From: Leptidea sinapis
Taxonomy: Eukaryota; Arthropoda; Insecta; Lepidoptera; Pieridae
Assembly (NCBI RefSeq): GCF_905404315.1
Contig: NC_066269.1
Span: forward strand, 3,596,001 to 3,660,000
DNA length: 64,000 bases
Direction: 5' to 3'
Made by a program: the position numbers and the translations under genes. Under the pieces are notes generated by a model. That model did not search any database, was not told where the DNA came from, and worked only from the letters and a program-made list of their open reading frames with translations. Below, in pieces: positions 12,857 through 25,000 of this stretch. Positions within the stretch are counted from its first letter, which is position 1. Each line of letters opens with the position of its first letter.

Positions 12857-12979
12857 ATGACGAGCATCCACAGCGCCTACGTGGGCGAGGTGCACGACGT
12901 GCCCATATCTGTCATCATCAGACCTTTCATACCGGAGCTGGATGAGGATAAGGTGCAGTCGCTAATGGAAACTATACAA
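12857..12979 (+). CDS. Srx: Sulfiredoxin, coding exon 1
   Basis: Encodes 41 residues from ATG: MTSIHSAYVGEVHDVPISVI, then IRPFIPELDEDKVQSLMETIQ (shown in two parts). This is the N-terminal half of sulfiredoxin; IHS...VHxVPxSVxIRP and KVQSL are family-conserved. A splice acceptor (TTTCTCCACAG, ending 12848) lies 8 bp upstream of the ATG, so a non-coding 5' exon is likely further upstream. The donor is CAA|GTAGGT at 12979/12980, phase 0, and joins in frame to 14240. Confidence 0.93.
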
Positions 12980-13017
12980 GTAGGTAACTAGATGCTTACG
13001 TATGAGTTATATGATTG

Positions 13018-13235
13018 CGAATCATCTAATGTCAGGTGATCACCGCCGCTCACATTCTCCTGCAACACCAGAGGTATCACAGGAGCATTGCCGGCTTTTT
13101 AGAAAGGTGTATGCGCTTTTTTTACCCATGTCGTATCGTCCTGGAAACACCGCACTAGGAAGCTCATTCTACAGCTGTGTTGTATGTGGAAGAAAGTTTC
13201 TTGAAGACCGCATTGTGGAGATGATATCCTAATTT
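13018..13235 (-). mobile_element. CR1/Jockey-like LINE 3' end in the sulfiredoxin intron
   Basis: Reverse copy of the LINE tail seen at 60.1-60.35 kb: GTGATCACCGCCGCTCACAT, CACAGGAGCATTGCCGGC, TGTCGTATCGTCCTGGAAAC and GGAAGAAAGTTTCTTGAA. It sits about 40 bp inside the sulfiredoxin intron. Confidence 0.75.
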
Positions 13236-13710
13236 ATGGGGATGGTAGCTATATAGGTAAAGCAGGAGTGATACTAAAATGTCATCCCATACATGGACTG
13301 AAAAAAGATATCACTGAAACGTTCCAAATATCGCTTGTTGAGAAGCTAAGAGTAGGAAATTAATTTAAGTATGAAGTATTCAGAATGCCGGAATTTAACG
13401 GATATAATAAGCCCGACTATTCTCCTTTTCTCAAATTGCATTTCAATTAATTGTATTCATTAAATAGTCTGAGGATGGTAGCTCCTATCCAAAAATGATA
13501 AATATAGTAACTATCACACAAACATCGTCAAACATTTTGTTTGATTCTCGTAACATTGGTATTTTATACTTACATTCTCTGGGAACCTGTCGTCAAAACA
13601 TATTGGTCATCCACCAACCCCAACTAAATAAGTTTGAAATTTTTATATGGTGTTTAAACGTTATGTTACTTTCACAATTTCTAGATAATATGTACCTATA
13701 AAATATTAAG

Positions 13711-13890
13711 GGACCATCCATAACTTACGTCACATGACTTTCATGATTGTTTGACCCCTCCTCCGTCTTTGTCCCAGCTGGTCACATTTGTGGAACCCTC
13801 ACCACCCTTAGGCCCTTACCTAGTGTGATGTCACATATTTTGTCATATTTCTACGACCCCTCCCTCACTCCCCGTTAACATGTGACGTAT
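13711..13890 (+). mobile_element. TIR element family R, partial copy
   Basis: Begins GGGACCATCCATAACTTACGTCACATG, with internal GACCCCTCCTCCGTC and CAGCTGGTCACATTTGT. The same blocks occur at 18300-18550. Only part is preserved. Confidence 0.5.
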
Positions 13891-14239
13891 TTTTTTTAAT
13901 AAATAAATTTCGTTTATTTCAAACATTGCATATACATTTTAGTGGTTGAGACTTCTCAGTAAGTTGTCTTGGTACACTTTTATTTGTAATATCTCGCACT
14001 TCCTTGGCGGATACATTAAACCTATCAAGGATATCAAAACAATATAGAAGAAATAAACAAAAATGATTAAAAACCTATTGTATTTGTAGTAAGATGAATA
14101 AAATTTAACGTATTTTCTTTTAAAATTCGCGCAGCGAAGCGGGCGGGAACGGCTAGTGTATTTCTATATTTATTTATTTATCTATTTATGGATGGCCCTG
14201 CCCCTAAAAGGCAACAGTTAATTTGTATCTATATTTTAG

Positions 14240-14449
14240 AAGGAAGAATCTAAGGGGGACGTGCCACCCATAGACATCCTGTGGATCAAGGGTTCAGAAG
14301 GCGGGAACTTCTACTACAGCTTCGGCGGCTGCCACCGATACGCCGCCTACAAACGACTCAACAGGCCCACCATCCCCGCGAAACTCATCAGATCGACCGT
14401 CGACGATCTGCGGTCCTACCTGGGGAATAGCACGCCGGACTTGAAGTAG
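14240..14449 (+). CDS. Srx: Sulfiredoxin, coding exon 2 (catalytic)
   Basis: Encodes residues 42-110 of the 110-aa protein after acceptor TATATTTTAG (ending 14239). Sulfiredoxin is the ATP-dependent enzyme that reduces the hyperoxidised (sulfinic) cysteine of 2-Cys peroxiredoxins; it acts mainly in the cytosol. The exon holds the family signature VPPIDILWIKG, then GGNFYYSFGGCHRYAAY with the catalytic Cys in FGGCHR. RPTIPAKLIRST and DLRSYLGNSTPDL close the fold. Stop TAG at 14447-14449. Residue-for-residue resemblance to animal sulfiredoxins is strong throughout. LINE sequence starts within about 50-80 bp of the stop. Confidence 0.96.
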   Translation, partial: KEESKGDVPPIDILWIKGSEGGNFYYSFGGCHRYAAYKRLNRPTIPAKLIRSTVDDLRSYLGNSTPDLK

Positions 14450-14499
14450 AAGCCAAGCTTCGAACTTTTGTGAATAATTTTAGTGTAAATTTATTAAGT

Positions 14500-15258
14500 C
14501 TTCTATCGATGCATATTAGAGAAATAATTAAAAATGCTTCAAATAAAATAAGATTGACTTGGAAAGTCATTAACTGGGTATCTGGAAGAGCGAAAGACTG
14601 CAAGTTTGAATATAATCTAATTATAAACAATACAAAAATCCACTCTGAGCAGGAAGTAGCTTCTGCTTTTGAGAAATTTTTTTCTGACATTCCAGTTTCC
14701 ATCTCAAGCACCCTTGTCTCCTCCACCAGTGTTGCCGAGTCACTTCTTTTGGAAAATGTTAAGGAATGTAAACAAAATTTCAAATTCAGTGTTTTTAACC
14801 CAGCAGAAATAATTAAAACTTTCAAATCCTTAGAAATGAAAAAAACTGCTGATATATGGGGCATATCTGTAAAAATAATAAGTTCTGTTATTGACGTCAT
14901 AGCACCATATCTAGCACTAGTTTTTAATAGCTGTATTGAACATGGCGTGTTTCCTGACCTTCTGAAGTATAGTAAAATTACACCAATATTTAAATCGGGA
15001 CTCACTTCTGACCCGAATAACTATCGCCCTGTTTCGGTATTGCCGACCCTTAGTAAAATTTTTGAAAAAATTATTTTAAGCCAAATGCTTCCTCACTTTA
15101 ACACTTATAAGTTACTTCATATAAAACAATTTGGGTTTACTAGGGGACGCTCGACTACGGATGCAGGTGTTGAACTCATCAGGAATATTTTTGAGGCCTG
15201 GGAGGAATCACAGAATGCACTTGGTATCTTCTGTGATTTATCTAAAGCTTTTGATTGT
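14500..15258 (+). mobile_element. LINE copy 1 (truncated reverse transcriptase)
   Basis: A 5'- and 3'-truncated CR1/Jockey-like ORF2 in good frame. It includes the linker before RT (LTWKVINWVSGRAKDC), the RT blocks KITPIFKSG and NNYRPVSVLPTLSKIFEKII, QFGFTRGRSTTDA, and LGIFCDLSKAFDC with the first catalytic Asp. It ends abruptly after this block, where copy 2 begins. An open frame runs 14470-15591 across the junction by chance. Located directly downstream of sulfiredoxin, same strand. Confidence 0.8.
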
Positions 15259-17455
15259 GTTAATACAATAACTAATAAGTATATTATAAGTAAGCTTTCT
15301 TCTGACCACTGTGGTCAGCAAGTACAATTTAAATTGCCTAGTATTACAAATAAATCTAAAGAAGAATGTACTGTAATAACAAAAACCACAAAACGCTTTG
15401 AAATGTTTAAACATAACTTGATGTTAAAACTACCATCACTTAAAGTATGTGAAAACCCTAATACACATTATAATGCATTTTTTAAAATTGTTAGTGAGGA
15501 ATATAACTCAGTATTTACACCCAAGACTATTTTTATAAATAAAAGGCCATGCTTTAGTGACTGGGCTACTGTAGGCATCCATAAAAGTTGAAAACGACTG
15601 TATGAATTATATAGCGAGAAAAAATTTAACACAAGTGTTAAATTCATTACTTATGTTAAAAAATATTCCAAAATATTTAAAATAGTATGTAGAACAGCTT
15701 AATCTCGTTTTTTAAGTGAAAAGATTAAGAATAGCAATGAGAAAATAAAAACCACATGGAGCATTATTAATGCTGAGACAGGAAAGTCTAAATCACATAA
15801 GACTACAATATAACGGGAAAATGGATAAATCAGAAACTGAAATAGCTTCATTATTTGAAAATTTATTTTTGAATATCCCAATGTCAGCAACTGAGTCCCT
15901 AAATTCTTCACCTCTACTAGCTGAAACTATGTTGAAAGAAAATGTCGAAGAATTTTCTAAATATTTTAAATTTCAATATGTGCACTATGCTGAGGTCGTT
16001 AAAGTATTTAACTCTTTAAAATTAAAAAATACAATTGACCTCTGGGGTCATTCTGTCAGTTTAATTAAAACTATAATCTCTGTCATAGTTCCACAATTAG
16101 CAATAATATTTAATAAATGTATTGACTGTGGTACCTTTCCTGATCTGATGAAATACAGTAAGACAATACCTGTTTTTAAATCAGGTATTACTAGTGATCT
16201 CTCAAATTTAAGACCTATATCTGTATTGCCTGTTTTCAGTAAAATTTTTGAAAAACTTATTTTAAATCAAATGCAGACACACTTTAGTACTTTGCTGACG
16301 TGTAAACAGTTTGGATTTACGAAAGGTCGCTCAACAACTGATGCTTGCAGCTTATTCACCATATCTATGATGCCTGGGAGGATTCAATGGATGCTCTCGG
16401 TGTTTTTTGTGATCTATCTAAGGCATTCGATTGCGTCCAACACGACACTCTTATCAGGAATTTACAACACTATGGCATCAGGAACAATGCGCTGACACTT
16501 ATTAGTTCTTATTTAGAAAATGGAATTCAGACTGTTGATATCAATGGAAAGCGCGCCCCTGGATCAACCATAAAAATGGGTGTCCCACAGGGTTCAATTC
16601 TTGGTCCATTTCTATTCTTGATCTATATAAATGATTTGCCATATGTTGTTAAGCATAATCATGAAATTGTTCTATTCGCTGATGACAGATCCCTTTTATT
16701 TAAGATTAAAAGACGTGAATCAGTCTTGGATGATGTAAACAATGCTTTGTCCAAAATTGTTCATTGGTTCAATGCTAATAATTTGCTTTTGAATAGTAAG
16801 AAAACTAAATGTATTAAATTCATAACCCCAAATGTCAGTTAGGTGAATTCAAATGTACTTGTGAATGGGGAGTACTTGGAACTTGTAGACACCACAGTTT
16901 TTTTGGGTATTACTTTAGACGCAAAACTCCAATGGCGTCCACATATAGCTGGTTTGGCGAATAGACTTAGTTCTGCAGCATTTGCTGTAAGGAAAATTCG
17001 CCAGCTCACAAACGAAGATACGGCCCGTGTCGTATATTTTAATTATTTTCATACTGTTATGTCTTACGGTATATTACTGTGGGGACACGTTAGTGATATT
17101 CAAACGATTTTTGTGCTGCAGAAAAGAGCTGTTCGAGCAATCTACAATCTGTCCAGTAGACATTCGTTGAGAGATAAATTTAAGGAGATCAACATATTAA
17201 CAGAACCATGTCAATACATATTTGAAAACCTAATATTTGTGCATAAAAATATAGATCGTTTTAAAAAAAACAATGAAATTCATAACTGCAACACTAGAAA
17301 TAAACATAATCTTGCTCTGATTCACACAAGTCTAACGAAAATAGACAAATCATTCAGAGGACAATGTGTCTGTTTTTATAATAAAATCCCTGAAGAAATT
17401 TGCAAACTACAATTAAAAAGTTTAAAATATTTGTTAAACAGAAACTTTTAAAAAA
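15259..17455 (+). mobile_element. LINE copy 2 (near-complete reverse transcriptase, broken)
   Basis: The same LINE family as copy 1, starting upstream of RT (FSDWATVGIHKS) and running to the ORF2 end. RT blocks: LRPISVLPVFSKIFEKLI, LGVFCDLSKAFDCV, VPQGSILGPFLFLIYINDLP, and the catalytic LFADDRSLLF (FADD box). The C-terminal tail is KSFRGQCVCFYNKIPEEI. Stops or frameshifts occur near 15591, 15703, 16345 and at 16840 (TAG), so it is inactive. The reading frames are unusually well preserved, suggesting moderate age. Confidence 0.85.
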
Positions 17456-18295
17456 AGCTTATTATACAATTAAAGATTATATAACAGATAAAAGTGCATG
17501 GGATTAAAGCAATGTAAATAATTTTAAGGTCTGCATACTATTTTAATTTATAAGCAGTAGGACTGTATTATTCTATTATTTGTACATTTTCTTGACTTCA
17601 AAAAGTGATGTGGTTATCCTATTTTGAGAAATAAACTATTTGAAAAATTTGAATTTAATAAAACCAATTGTCTTTTACTCATATTTTCATAAATGCACAA
17701 GTTATTATTATAGATTTGTGGCAACGCCATAGAATATCTGTCCAAATTCTTTTTCATAATTTTCGAGCATATACCCTTCTTTACAGAAAAATTTATAAAA
17801 CTTTTGTTTTTAAAATGACGACAGCTAACTGACGTCACAGAAAAGGCAAACCAAATAATTCAGCTTATTTAATTGCCAAATGTCATAATTTATGTGAAAT
17901 AGTATCATCGACACAATTGATTCATGACCCGCTTTAGTAAAAATTCTTTTAAAATCATAAAAACAGCTTTATATTTGTACGAAAAATATTGTATGACAAT
18001 TGTTGGATTGTCAAGTGTGTAATAAAATGTACGTGAAGAGAGTCGGGAGTCAATTTTGTCGATAGTAGGTACTAAGAGTAGGTACCTATGTTAATATTTT
18101 CATTGCAATGATAGGACGTGATTTGTAGAAGCATTGAAACAACGTGAAACCATAAACATATATATTTTATTCTGCACACTACAACAGATATGCCATCTTA
18201 CACTAGCTATGTACAAACATAAAATATAACAATACATTTATCCGTGGCCGTTCCAGTGCCGCGGTCCGGAGCAAAGGAAGAAGGACGTAGCACCA
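17456..18295. other. Intergenic, no recognised gene
   Basis: AT-rich region following the LINE; possibly includes its 3' UTR. No exon recognised. Confidence 0.4.
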
Positions 18296-18297
18296 CC

Positions 18298-18550
18298 AAT
18301 CAAAAGAGTTCTTCCATAAATTACGTCACACGGTTTTTGTCTCGGCAAAGTGTGACAAGGGAGGGTCCTAAATTGTGTGATATCATAATTTTTCAAAATA
18401 CATTTTATATCTAAAGAGTAACATAAAAATATTTGCAACGCTGTCTGCATGACTGACATGACAAATGTGACCAGCTGTGACGATGACGGGGGAAGGGGTC
18501 GAAAAAATATAAAATTCGTGTGACGTGATTTACGGAGGGCCCCAAAGTTA
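18298..18550. mobile_element. TIR element family R
   Basis: The ends are inverted copies: left TTCCATAAATTACGTCACACGG, right CCGTGTGACG-type in reverse (TCGTGTGACGTGATTTACGGAGG). Internal blocks CAGCTGGTCACATTTGTC and GACCCCTTCCCCC (reverse strand) match 13711-13890. A non-autonomous DNA transposon of about 250 bp. Confidence 0.55.
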
Positions 18551-20895
18551 CCTCGCAAACTATTCAATAATGTGCGCAACTTATTATGAAAGACGGAGAT
18601 CTTATAAAATAATAATGTTATTTATCAATAGTGTGTACTATCAACAAACATAGGTGTTACAATTAAAATATATATATAAATTATAGATGTTTTAATTAAC
18701 TTCACAAGTCCTGACATGAATCTTAAGCATTGAGTAAAATTAATGCATATATGGATTACGTAGTCGAACGCTGGGTGCGATTCGAGCATGTCTCCCCTCC
18801 CTGTGCCTTCCACCAATAAGACCCTATTCTTTATATCAACGCATCCAATGAAAATGCATCGCTCACGGTTCGTGCAGTCTTATAATAAGATATTGTTGGC
18901 AATGTGAGTGGGATAGTGTATTCTCTGTGCATGACGCTTAGTTCCATATCGGTTGTTAGGCCGGAGTCAAAGGACACGCGGCGCGAGGTAAACGGACCAA
19001 CTCTCATTTCATTCGTCATGATAAATTGGTCTAAAGATTTGTACTATACTTTAAATTGAACTATCAAACGGATCCATTTGTGTGATCAAAAAAAAACTAA
19101 AACATTCGGTCAAAAAAGTACGCAGTGCTCGACTCTAGTGTCTAGCTCGAGTTTAGTGAAAGCAATGAATATAAAAAAATAATGCACTTTCAAACACTTT
19201 ATGTAGCCCCGTTAAACGTAACACAATGAACAGCGGGGGGTAGCAATACTTATAGAAAACGATATTATATTATTTCAAAATACTTACATAATAAATTGAA
19301 TACATGTATATAAACATTAGTGACTAATAAACAAATATTTATATTAATCATACAAACCTCTAGTTCAGAATTACTAATCACTTAAGTAAGAGGTTGTTTG
19401 ATATCGTTTAGGACAACTTTTAGAGGTTATTTAAGAAAAAAGCCTCAAAATAATATTATTATCATATTGCAATAAACTAAGTGACAAACTGAATGAACAA
19501 AGACTGGATTGCATCATATTAGCTGTATAACAGCGTTAAGGCTTAAGTCAAATTTAACGTTAAAAGTAACGCTGACTTTAACATACACATTGGAATTTGT
19601 TGCACCATCGTATTCCTTGGCATTGTTAAAGATAAAAAGTGAAATATCGACACGATATCACATATTTATTTGAAACTTTTAACAGGTCGTTATTTAGCTA
19701 TTTAACACTAACCGGCGAAGATTGGACGATTACGGTTAACAGTTAAATTTATGACGTTATCTAAAAATTGTCAAATGGTGCAACACATCTTTCGGTTAAC
19801 CGGTACCTTATCATGTTTGTTATGGCTAAACTTAGTCGGTTCAACCCAGCTTAAGTATCGAAAGCTAACACTCTTACAACCTCCGCTGGCCACGAAAAGT
19901 GCGAGGTCTCTATGAGGCGCACTTGTAAGACTGTTGAGGTGGGATGCGATATAATGTCAAAGAAGCGATGGTGTATAATAACCAGCGCGATGAAAACGGG
20001 AGAAACCGCCATATTAGTGACGTCAGGTTCAGGCAGACACTACAAACCACCAAACCACCGTTCATAACTGACGACTGCCTGCTGACGTCACACAAACGTT
20101 AATATGAACAGGTTTTTTTCTGTTTTAACGTACAGGGTTATATATAACTAATTTACTTTTTTTAAATAACTAAAACATCAAATATTATTAATTTAATTTA
20201 TAACGTCAATATTTCTACTTCCACTGCTTCACTAAGAAGGCAGCGTAGGCTTACCGCAGTACGCTTATTCGCAATTTTAATTATGTTTTCTTACCAAACT
20301 CAATGTGTTGTATTCAATCAATTGTTCTCAAGTAATGTACTCAATTGAATTGTTGCACATAAAACTTCTAACATTTAAAGCACAATGAAACAGTTATATC
20401 ATGTGTGTTATTTTTAACATTAACATTTTAATAGTTAATTTATATAATTATAAAAGACAAAGATATTTATATAATAATATTATGTTGCCGTTTTTAGATT
20501 GGCATATTATGTATGTAGATATACTATAAAATAATTTTAATCTATCTGTAATCAAGTAAATCGGTAAATCATAAATCTCAGCGTAATCGGTGTACATACA
20601 TAAAAAATAACAATCGAATTGAGAACCTCCTCCTTGTAGAAGTCGGTTAAAAAATTGTAAACAGCTGCGACATCCCGCCTGATTTGCCACATTAATATAA
20701 GTAAGGAAATGACTTGCAAAAAATATTATGAATTTAATTAAAGATCTATTATGCTTTTACTGTTTCAAACATATCAATTACAAATGACGATGGATTGGAT
20801 CGGCTCTTTGTCAACATAGACTTCGGTAGTAGCTACGAAAGCGCCTAATAATATTAAAAAACTAAATAAGAATAATGCCTTTATTTTCCCAATTC
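18551..20895. other. Intergenic, no recognised gene
   Basis: Mostly AT-rich. An inverted repeat pair TGTTGCACCAT (19598-19608) / ATGGTGCAACA (19775-19785) suggests a decayed MITE around 19.53-19.86 kb. No coding exon recognised. Confidence 0.4.
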
Positions 20896-20898
20896 TTA

Positions 20899-21273
20899 AA
20901 CAGCGTGGTGTTTACAATAGCGACATTAAATAAACACACGAGTATAAATACAGTAACACGAGAACATTAAGTAAGCTACATCAAAACACAAAATATATAA
21001 AAATACATATAATTTATTTCGCAACATCCTGTATGTAATCTAGTAGCCGCGCGCTAGCTTAGGCACTGACACCTACTTCTTGCCATCTTGTAGCACCACG
21101 TAAGGGGGATTAAAATTTTGTTTCCTACAATTAATGTAAAAATATATAAAGAACAAACAAATAATATTTGATTATTAGAAAATTTCAATATTTTGTAAAA
21201 AAAAAAATAATTATCGTTAAGTAGCTCTGTCCGTGTGTTTATTTAATATCGCCATTGTTGCACCCCGCTGTAT
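20899..21273. mobile_element. MITE family N, copy 1
   Basis: Ends are inverted: left ACAGCGTGGTGTTTACAATAGCGACATT..AAATAAACACACG; right AAATAATATCGCCATTGTTGC-type ending CCCCGCTGTATA. Internal AATCTAGTAGCCGCGCGCTAG recurs at 47.13 kb (+) and near 55.42 kb (reverse). A non-autonomous TIR element of about 375 bp. Confidence 0.6.
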
Positions 21274-21568
21274 ACGTTCAACTCACACCTGCCTGTGAAA
21301 TTGACCAACACGCAACGCGCGTACACGCAATATAGTCGCAAATAGGGTTACCATCCGTCTAAATTAATTCGGACAAGTCCGGACTTTTCGGTTGAGATCT
21401 ATTGATTGCACTTAGACTTTACTTACATAAAACTAAGCTGAGTACAAGCTTAGCATAATCGGTGATTAAGTTTTTACAGTGGAAATTATAGAGAGCTTAA
21501 GCTAAAACAGCCCAATCGAAAACTCAAGTTCGCGTTTCAGCAAAGTGGTTTACCAAAAAAGTTATATC

Positions 21569-21882
21569 AGTGGGAGGCTTCTTTGCACAGAATGCCGGCT
21601 AGATTATGGGTATCACAACGGCGCCTACTTCTACCGTGAAGCGTTAACCTGTAAGCATTATTGTGTTACGGTCTGAAGGGCACCGTAGCTAGTGAAATTA
21701 CTGGGCAAATGAGACTTAACACCGTATGTCTCAAAGTGACAAGCGCAATTGTAGTGGCGTTCAGAATTTTTGGGTTTCACAAGAATCCTGAGCGGCACTG
21801 CATTGTAATTGGCAAGGCGTATCAATTATCATCAAGTGAACGTCCTGCTCGGCACGTCCCTTACTGTCATAAAAAAAAAGGT
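21569..21882 (+). mobile_element. ~310-bp retroposon family A, copy 2
   Basis: Forward copy from GTGGGAGGCTTCTTTGCACA through GGCGCCTACTTCT, GGGCAAATGAGACTTAACAC and GAGCGGCACTGCATTG to an A-tail (TCATAAAAAAAAA). Nested inside the 21343-22253 TIR element. Confidence 0.75.
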
Positions 21883-21937
21883 TTACGTAAGTAAAGTGTG
21901 AGCAAAGTCTAAGTAAGCTCTACAGATCTCAGCCTTA

Positions 21938-22090
21938 GAGCGCTTTCGCACTACGTCCGATCAGAGTCCGATCCGTATCCTTGAAAAAGCGCTCCGAAGT
22001 AGTTGTAAAACTATTTCTACGGTTGACGGAAAGAAATCGGATTTCACAGATACGGATGGAATTCCGATCGGGCGTAGTGCGAAAGAGCTC
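21938..22090. mobile_element. Harbinger-type MITE, nested
   Basis: Two 25-bp TIRs, GAGCGCTTTCGCACTACGTC.. (21938-21962) and its inverse ..GGGCGTAGTGCGAAAGAGCTC (22066-22090), differing at two positions. TTA trinucleotides flank both ends (21935-21937 and 22091-22093), the TWA target duplication typical of PIF/Harbinger elements. Confidence 0.75.
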
Positions 22091-22253
22091 TTAGACTCTA
22101 GTCCGGATTTTGTGCGGCTCTCTAACTTGATCGGATTTTATTTTTTATTTGATGGAATACAGTAAACTATACAAATATAAAAAGAAGATCAAACTAAAAG
22201 TCCGGACTTTAAACGAAATGTCAGACTTTTCAAATTACTAAATGGTAACCCTA

Positions 22254-23095
22254 GGTGCAAAATATGGCGATTTCCGGTAATACCTCTCTACCTAGATTTG
22301 TTATACAACGCCCTACTTACTTTCCTGACATTACCTACCCTTTAGCTAAATAATGGTATCGTGTATGAAAATATTTCAATATGTAGTCTACATTGTACTT
22401 AACAACCATTATAAATAAACTATAATATTTTAAAATATGAAAGTCTTTTAATTAACTACCTATCTACAATCTGTTACTTACATAGCTTTCTCAACAATAT
22501 ACTTGGATTGTTTTACGTTTTTGTGTAGGTTTTTAGATCCCGCTAAACACAATTCACTAACATTCTATTTTTTTATATCTGTCGATCTGTAAAATGTTTT
22601 ATATTTCATTAGTACACAGTGACAGGAAGTACTTCTCTCTTTAAAATACTAAACAGGTTTGAAATAGTGACCAATTTATTGGATAAAGGCTTTGTTAATG
22701 AATGAGTCGTTACGGCTCTGATGGTTTACAATTTACATCATTTAGATCGGGTATGTCAACTAATCGTACTATATTATATTCCCATAAAGATAAATTAAGT
22801 TTAAATAATCGAAGAGCTTTCTAGAATATTCTAGTTCACTCCGAACCTTACACAGTGTTGAAAAGACTTACAAAGCGGTCATAAAAAAATATAAACTTAG
22901 ACGGCATACAAAAAGACAGCTGCAATCTCATTACAAGGTGGGGAGACTGTTAAATTCTAATCACTATATTTAAAGAGTTGTCAATAAACCTTTTGGCACT
23001 TATATCTCACTAAAGTTATTAAGTGGAATATATACTATACACATATAGGAATAACATTGACTTCGAATGAATAACGACCCACAATACACATGTTT
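22254..23095. other. Intergenic, no recognised gene
   Basis: AT-rich; nothing recognised. Confidence 0.4.
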
Positions 23096-23099
23096 CTAG

Positions 23100-23564
23100 T
23101 AGTGATGTGCCGAGTATTGCTTGACTCGAGTCCTGCTTTGGACTCGCCTGCTCGAGTACCATTTTTTTTGATTCGAGTACGCCTGACTCGCTTCTGGTAC
23201 TCGAGTCAGGAAAATCGACTCGCTCACTCGATTCTATAATATCTTAAGTTCTTAAATAGCTTCTAAAAAATCTTTTTTTTTTTTGGTTAATAAAACTTAT
23301 AGAATTTGATCTCCTTTTTAGTTAGTACATACCTCTTAGTATGTGCTATGTTTTTTTGATTGTTTGATGTATTATCATTGTGTTATTGTTGTTCTAAATA
23401 ATAAAAAAAAAAAATGGTAGTGGACTCGAATTTCCAGCGTAGAGTTCTGGACTCGAGCCAACTCAAAAACTCGAGTACTGGGCTCGAACCGCGGATTCGA
23501 GTCATGATTCGAATACCGCATAAATCGACTCGATCCATCAAAACAGCGACTCGGCACATCACTA
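23100..23564. mobile_element. hAT-like non-autonomous element with ACTCGAGT repeats
   Basis: A perfect 16-bp TIR: TAGTGATGTGCCGAGT (23100-23115) and ACTCGGCACATCACTA (23549-23564). Both subterminal regions, about 130 bp each, are filled with variants of ACTCGAGT/GACTCG in both orientations. The TIR sequence is hAT-like; the flanks share a TTTCTAG string near both ends but not a clean 8-bp duplication. No transposase. Confidence 0.65.
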
Positions 23565-23819
23565 GACTTTCTAGGCCCCCACGTACAGTTTCGCGCGAGT
23601 TGAATGCAGTCGCGGCCTGAGGTAAAGAGCGGAAACATCTCCCCCCGCTGTCCGCACTCCTCGCCTCACGCGTCTACAGTGTAGTGCTGTACCGTAGTCG
23701 TCGCTAACCGTGTTATAGCGTTACCATTAAAGATGCGATCCCGTGTTCTTTTCTGATGCTCACGATTATGGTCATCAATTATAATAAGGTCACAGCACTA
23801 CCTATATTTCATTAAAAAG

Positions 23820-23965
23820 AGCGCAAAAAAAGAATGCTGCGTAAGTTTCATGCGTCCCTTCTCCCTCAGAGCGCCATTTGTTTCCGAAGCGGCAGTTGTA
23901 TCTAGTATATTACAAATTACATCAAAAAGAATTCTAATTGAATCAATTTTGAGAAAATAAATGCC
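23820..23965 (+). repeat. Interspersed repeat family C, copy 2
   Basis: AGCGCAAAAAAAGAATGCTG, GCGCCATTTGTTTCCGAAGC, AAAAAGAATTCTAATTGAAT and AAAATAAATGCC in order, matching 1290-1420. Confidence 0.6.
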
Positions 23966-23969
23966 TTTT

Positions 23970-25000
23970 ATGCCTTTTTATCGCATTCCTAGACTCTGCA
24001 TTCAACTCGCGCGTTACTTGTACAAACATTTAGTCTGGGCCCAAGGCAAAAGTAAAAAAAATATGTAAGAAGAACTTTTTTAGAGTTAAACCGTTTCTTG
24101 GACATTGCAACATTACTTTATGTTTCTAAAATAAACGTAGCCTAACTTACTCCTTATTACATCTGCTACCTGCCCATAAAAGTCCCGCCAAAATCGGTCC
24201 AGCCATTTCAGAGATTAGCCGGAACAAACAGACAGACAAAAAATATTATTTTGGTGTATGTACCGAATATATATTCATATACATGTAGTAAAAAACGGTT
24301 ATTTCAATATTACAAACAGACACTACAATATTATTTATATGTATAGATAAGATTATAGATATAATCTCACCAAAGAGGGGGATAAATGAGTTTCACAAAA
24401 AAATACGTACCTAAATAACGAGTGTCCAATTATGTCTTCACAATAATGAAAGAACCGATACTATTCAAGGTAATGCCATGCTTCGTAAACATAAAAAACG
24501 TATGTGTATTGTAGGTTCACGTATTAATTTAAATTCTCTATCTACCCTACATTTCAAACGCCACACTTAGTATATTTAAAGCATCTTTGCACCATCAATT
24601 CGAGTGCGTACTAATGATTGAGAGAGCAAAAATATAATTGAGTGTGCTACAGACAACAGTGAGGTACATTTAACTACTACATATAGTTATATATTTACAT
24701 GACTATAATTGAGGAGATGACATTTCACACGGCTAACAGAGATGACAGGAAGGTAAATGATACCATAGAAGTTTAATTATAGCGTTTTAGAAGTTAATGT
24801 ACTACAACGGCCATATTATATCTGGTCCTCCCTGGAACGTGAAGCCCCCTCCCGTTCCACTTTCACCCCCTCGCGCTCGTCCTGTTGTGTCAGTACGGTT
24901 TGCAGTTTCATCACTGTTAGGTACCGTGATATTACTGTTTTGTTTTTGAAATGTTCATTGTTACGTTTTGACTTTTGTTATTAATAGTTCTGTAGTTTCT
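23970..25000. other. Intergenic with a decayed retroposon end
   Basis: Around 24170-24245 the sequence CGCCAAAATCGGTCCAGCC..GAGATTAGCCGGAACAAACAGACAGACA resembles the 3' end of family D retroposons. The rest is unrecognised AT-rich sequence. Confidence 0.4.

Larger units (their letters stand above)
21343..22253. mobile_element. TIR element with TAGGGTTACCAT ends
   Basis: A perfect 12-bp TIR: TAGGGTTACCAT at 21343-21354 and ATGGTAACCCTA at 22242-22253. Subterminal AAGTCCGGACTTTTC (left) and AAAAGTCCGGACTTT (right) are also inverted. It carries two nested insertions, a family A retroposon and a Harbinger-type MITE. No transposase recognised. Confidence 0.65.

Noticed and set aside
14388..15005. 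205-aa open frame on the - strand
   Set aside because: Antisense to sulfiredoxin exon 2 and LINE copy 1, which are clearly coding on the + strand; no domain.
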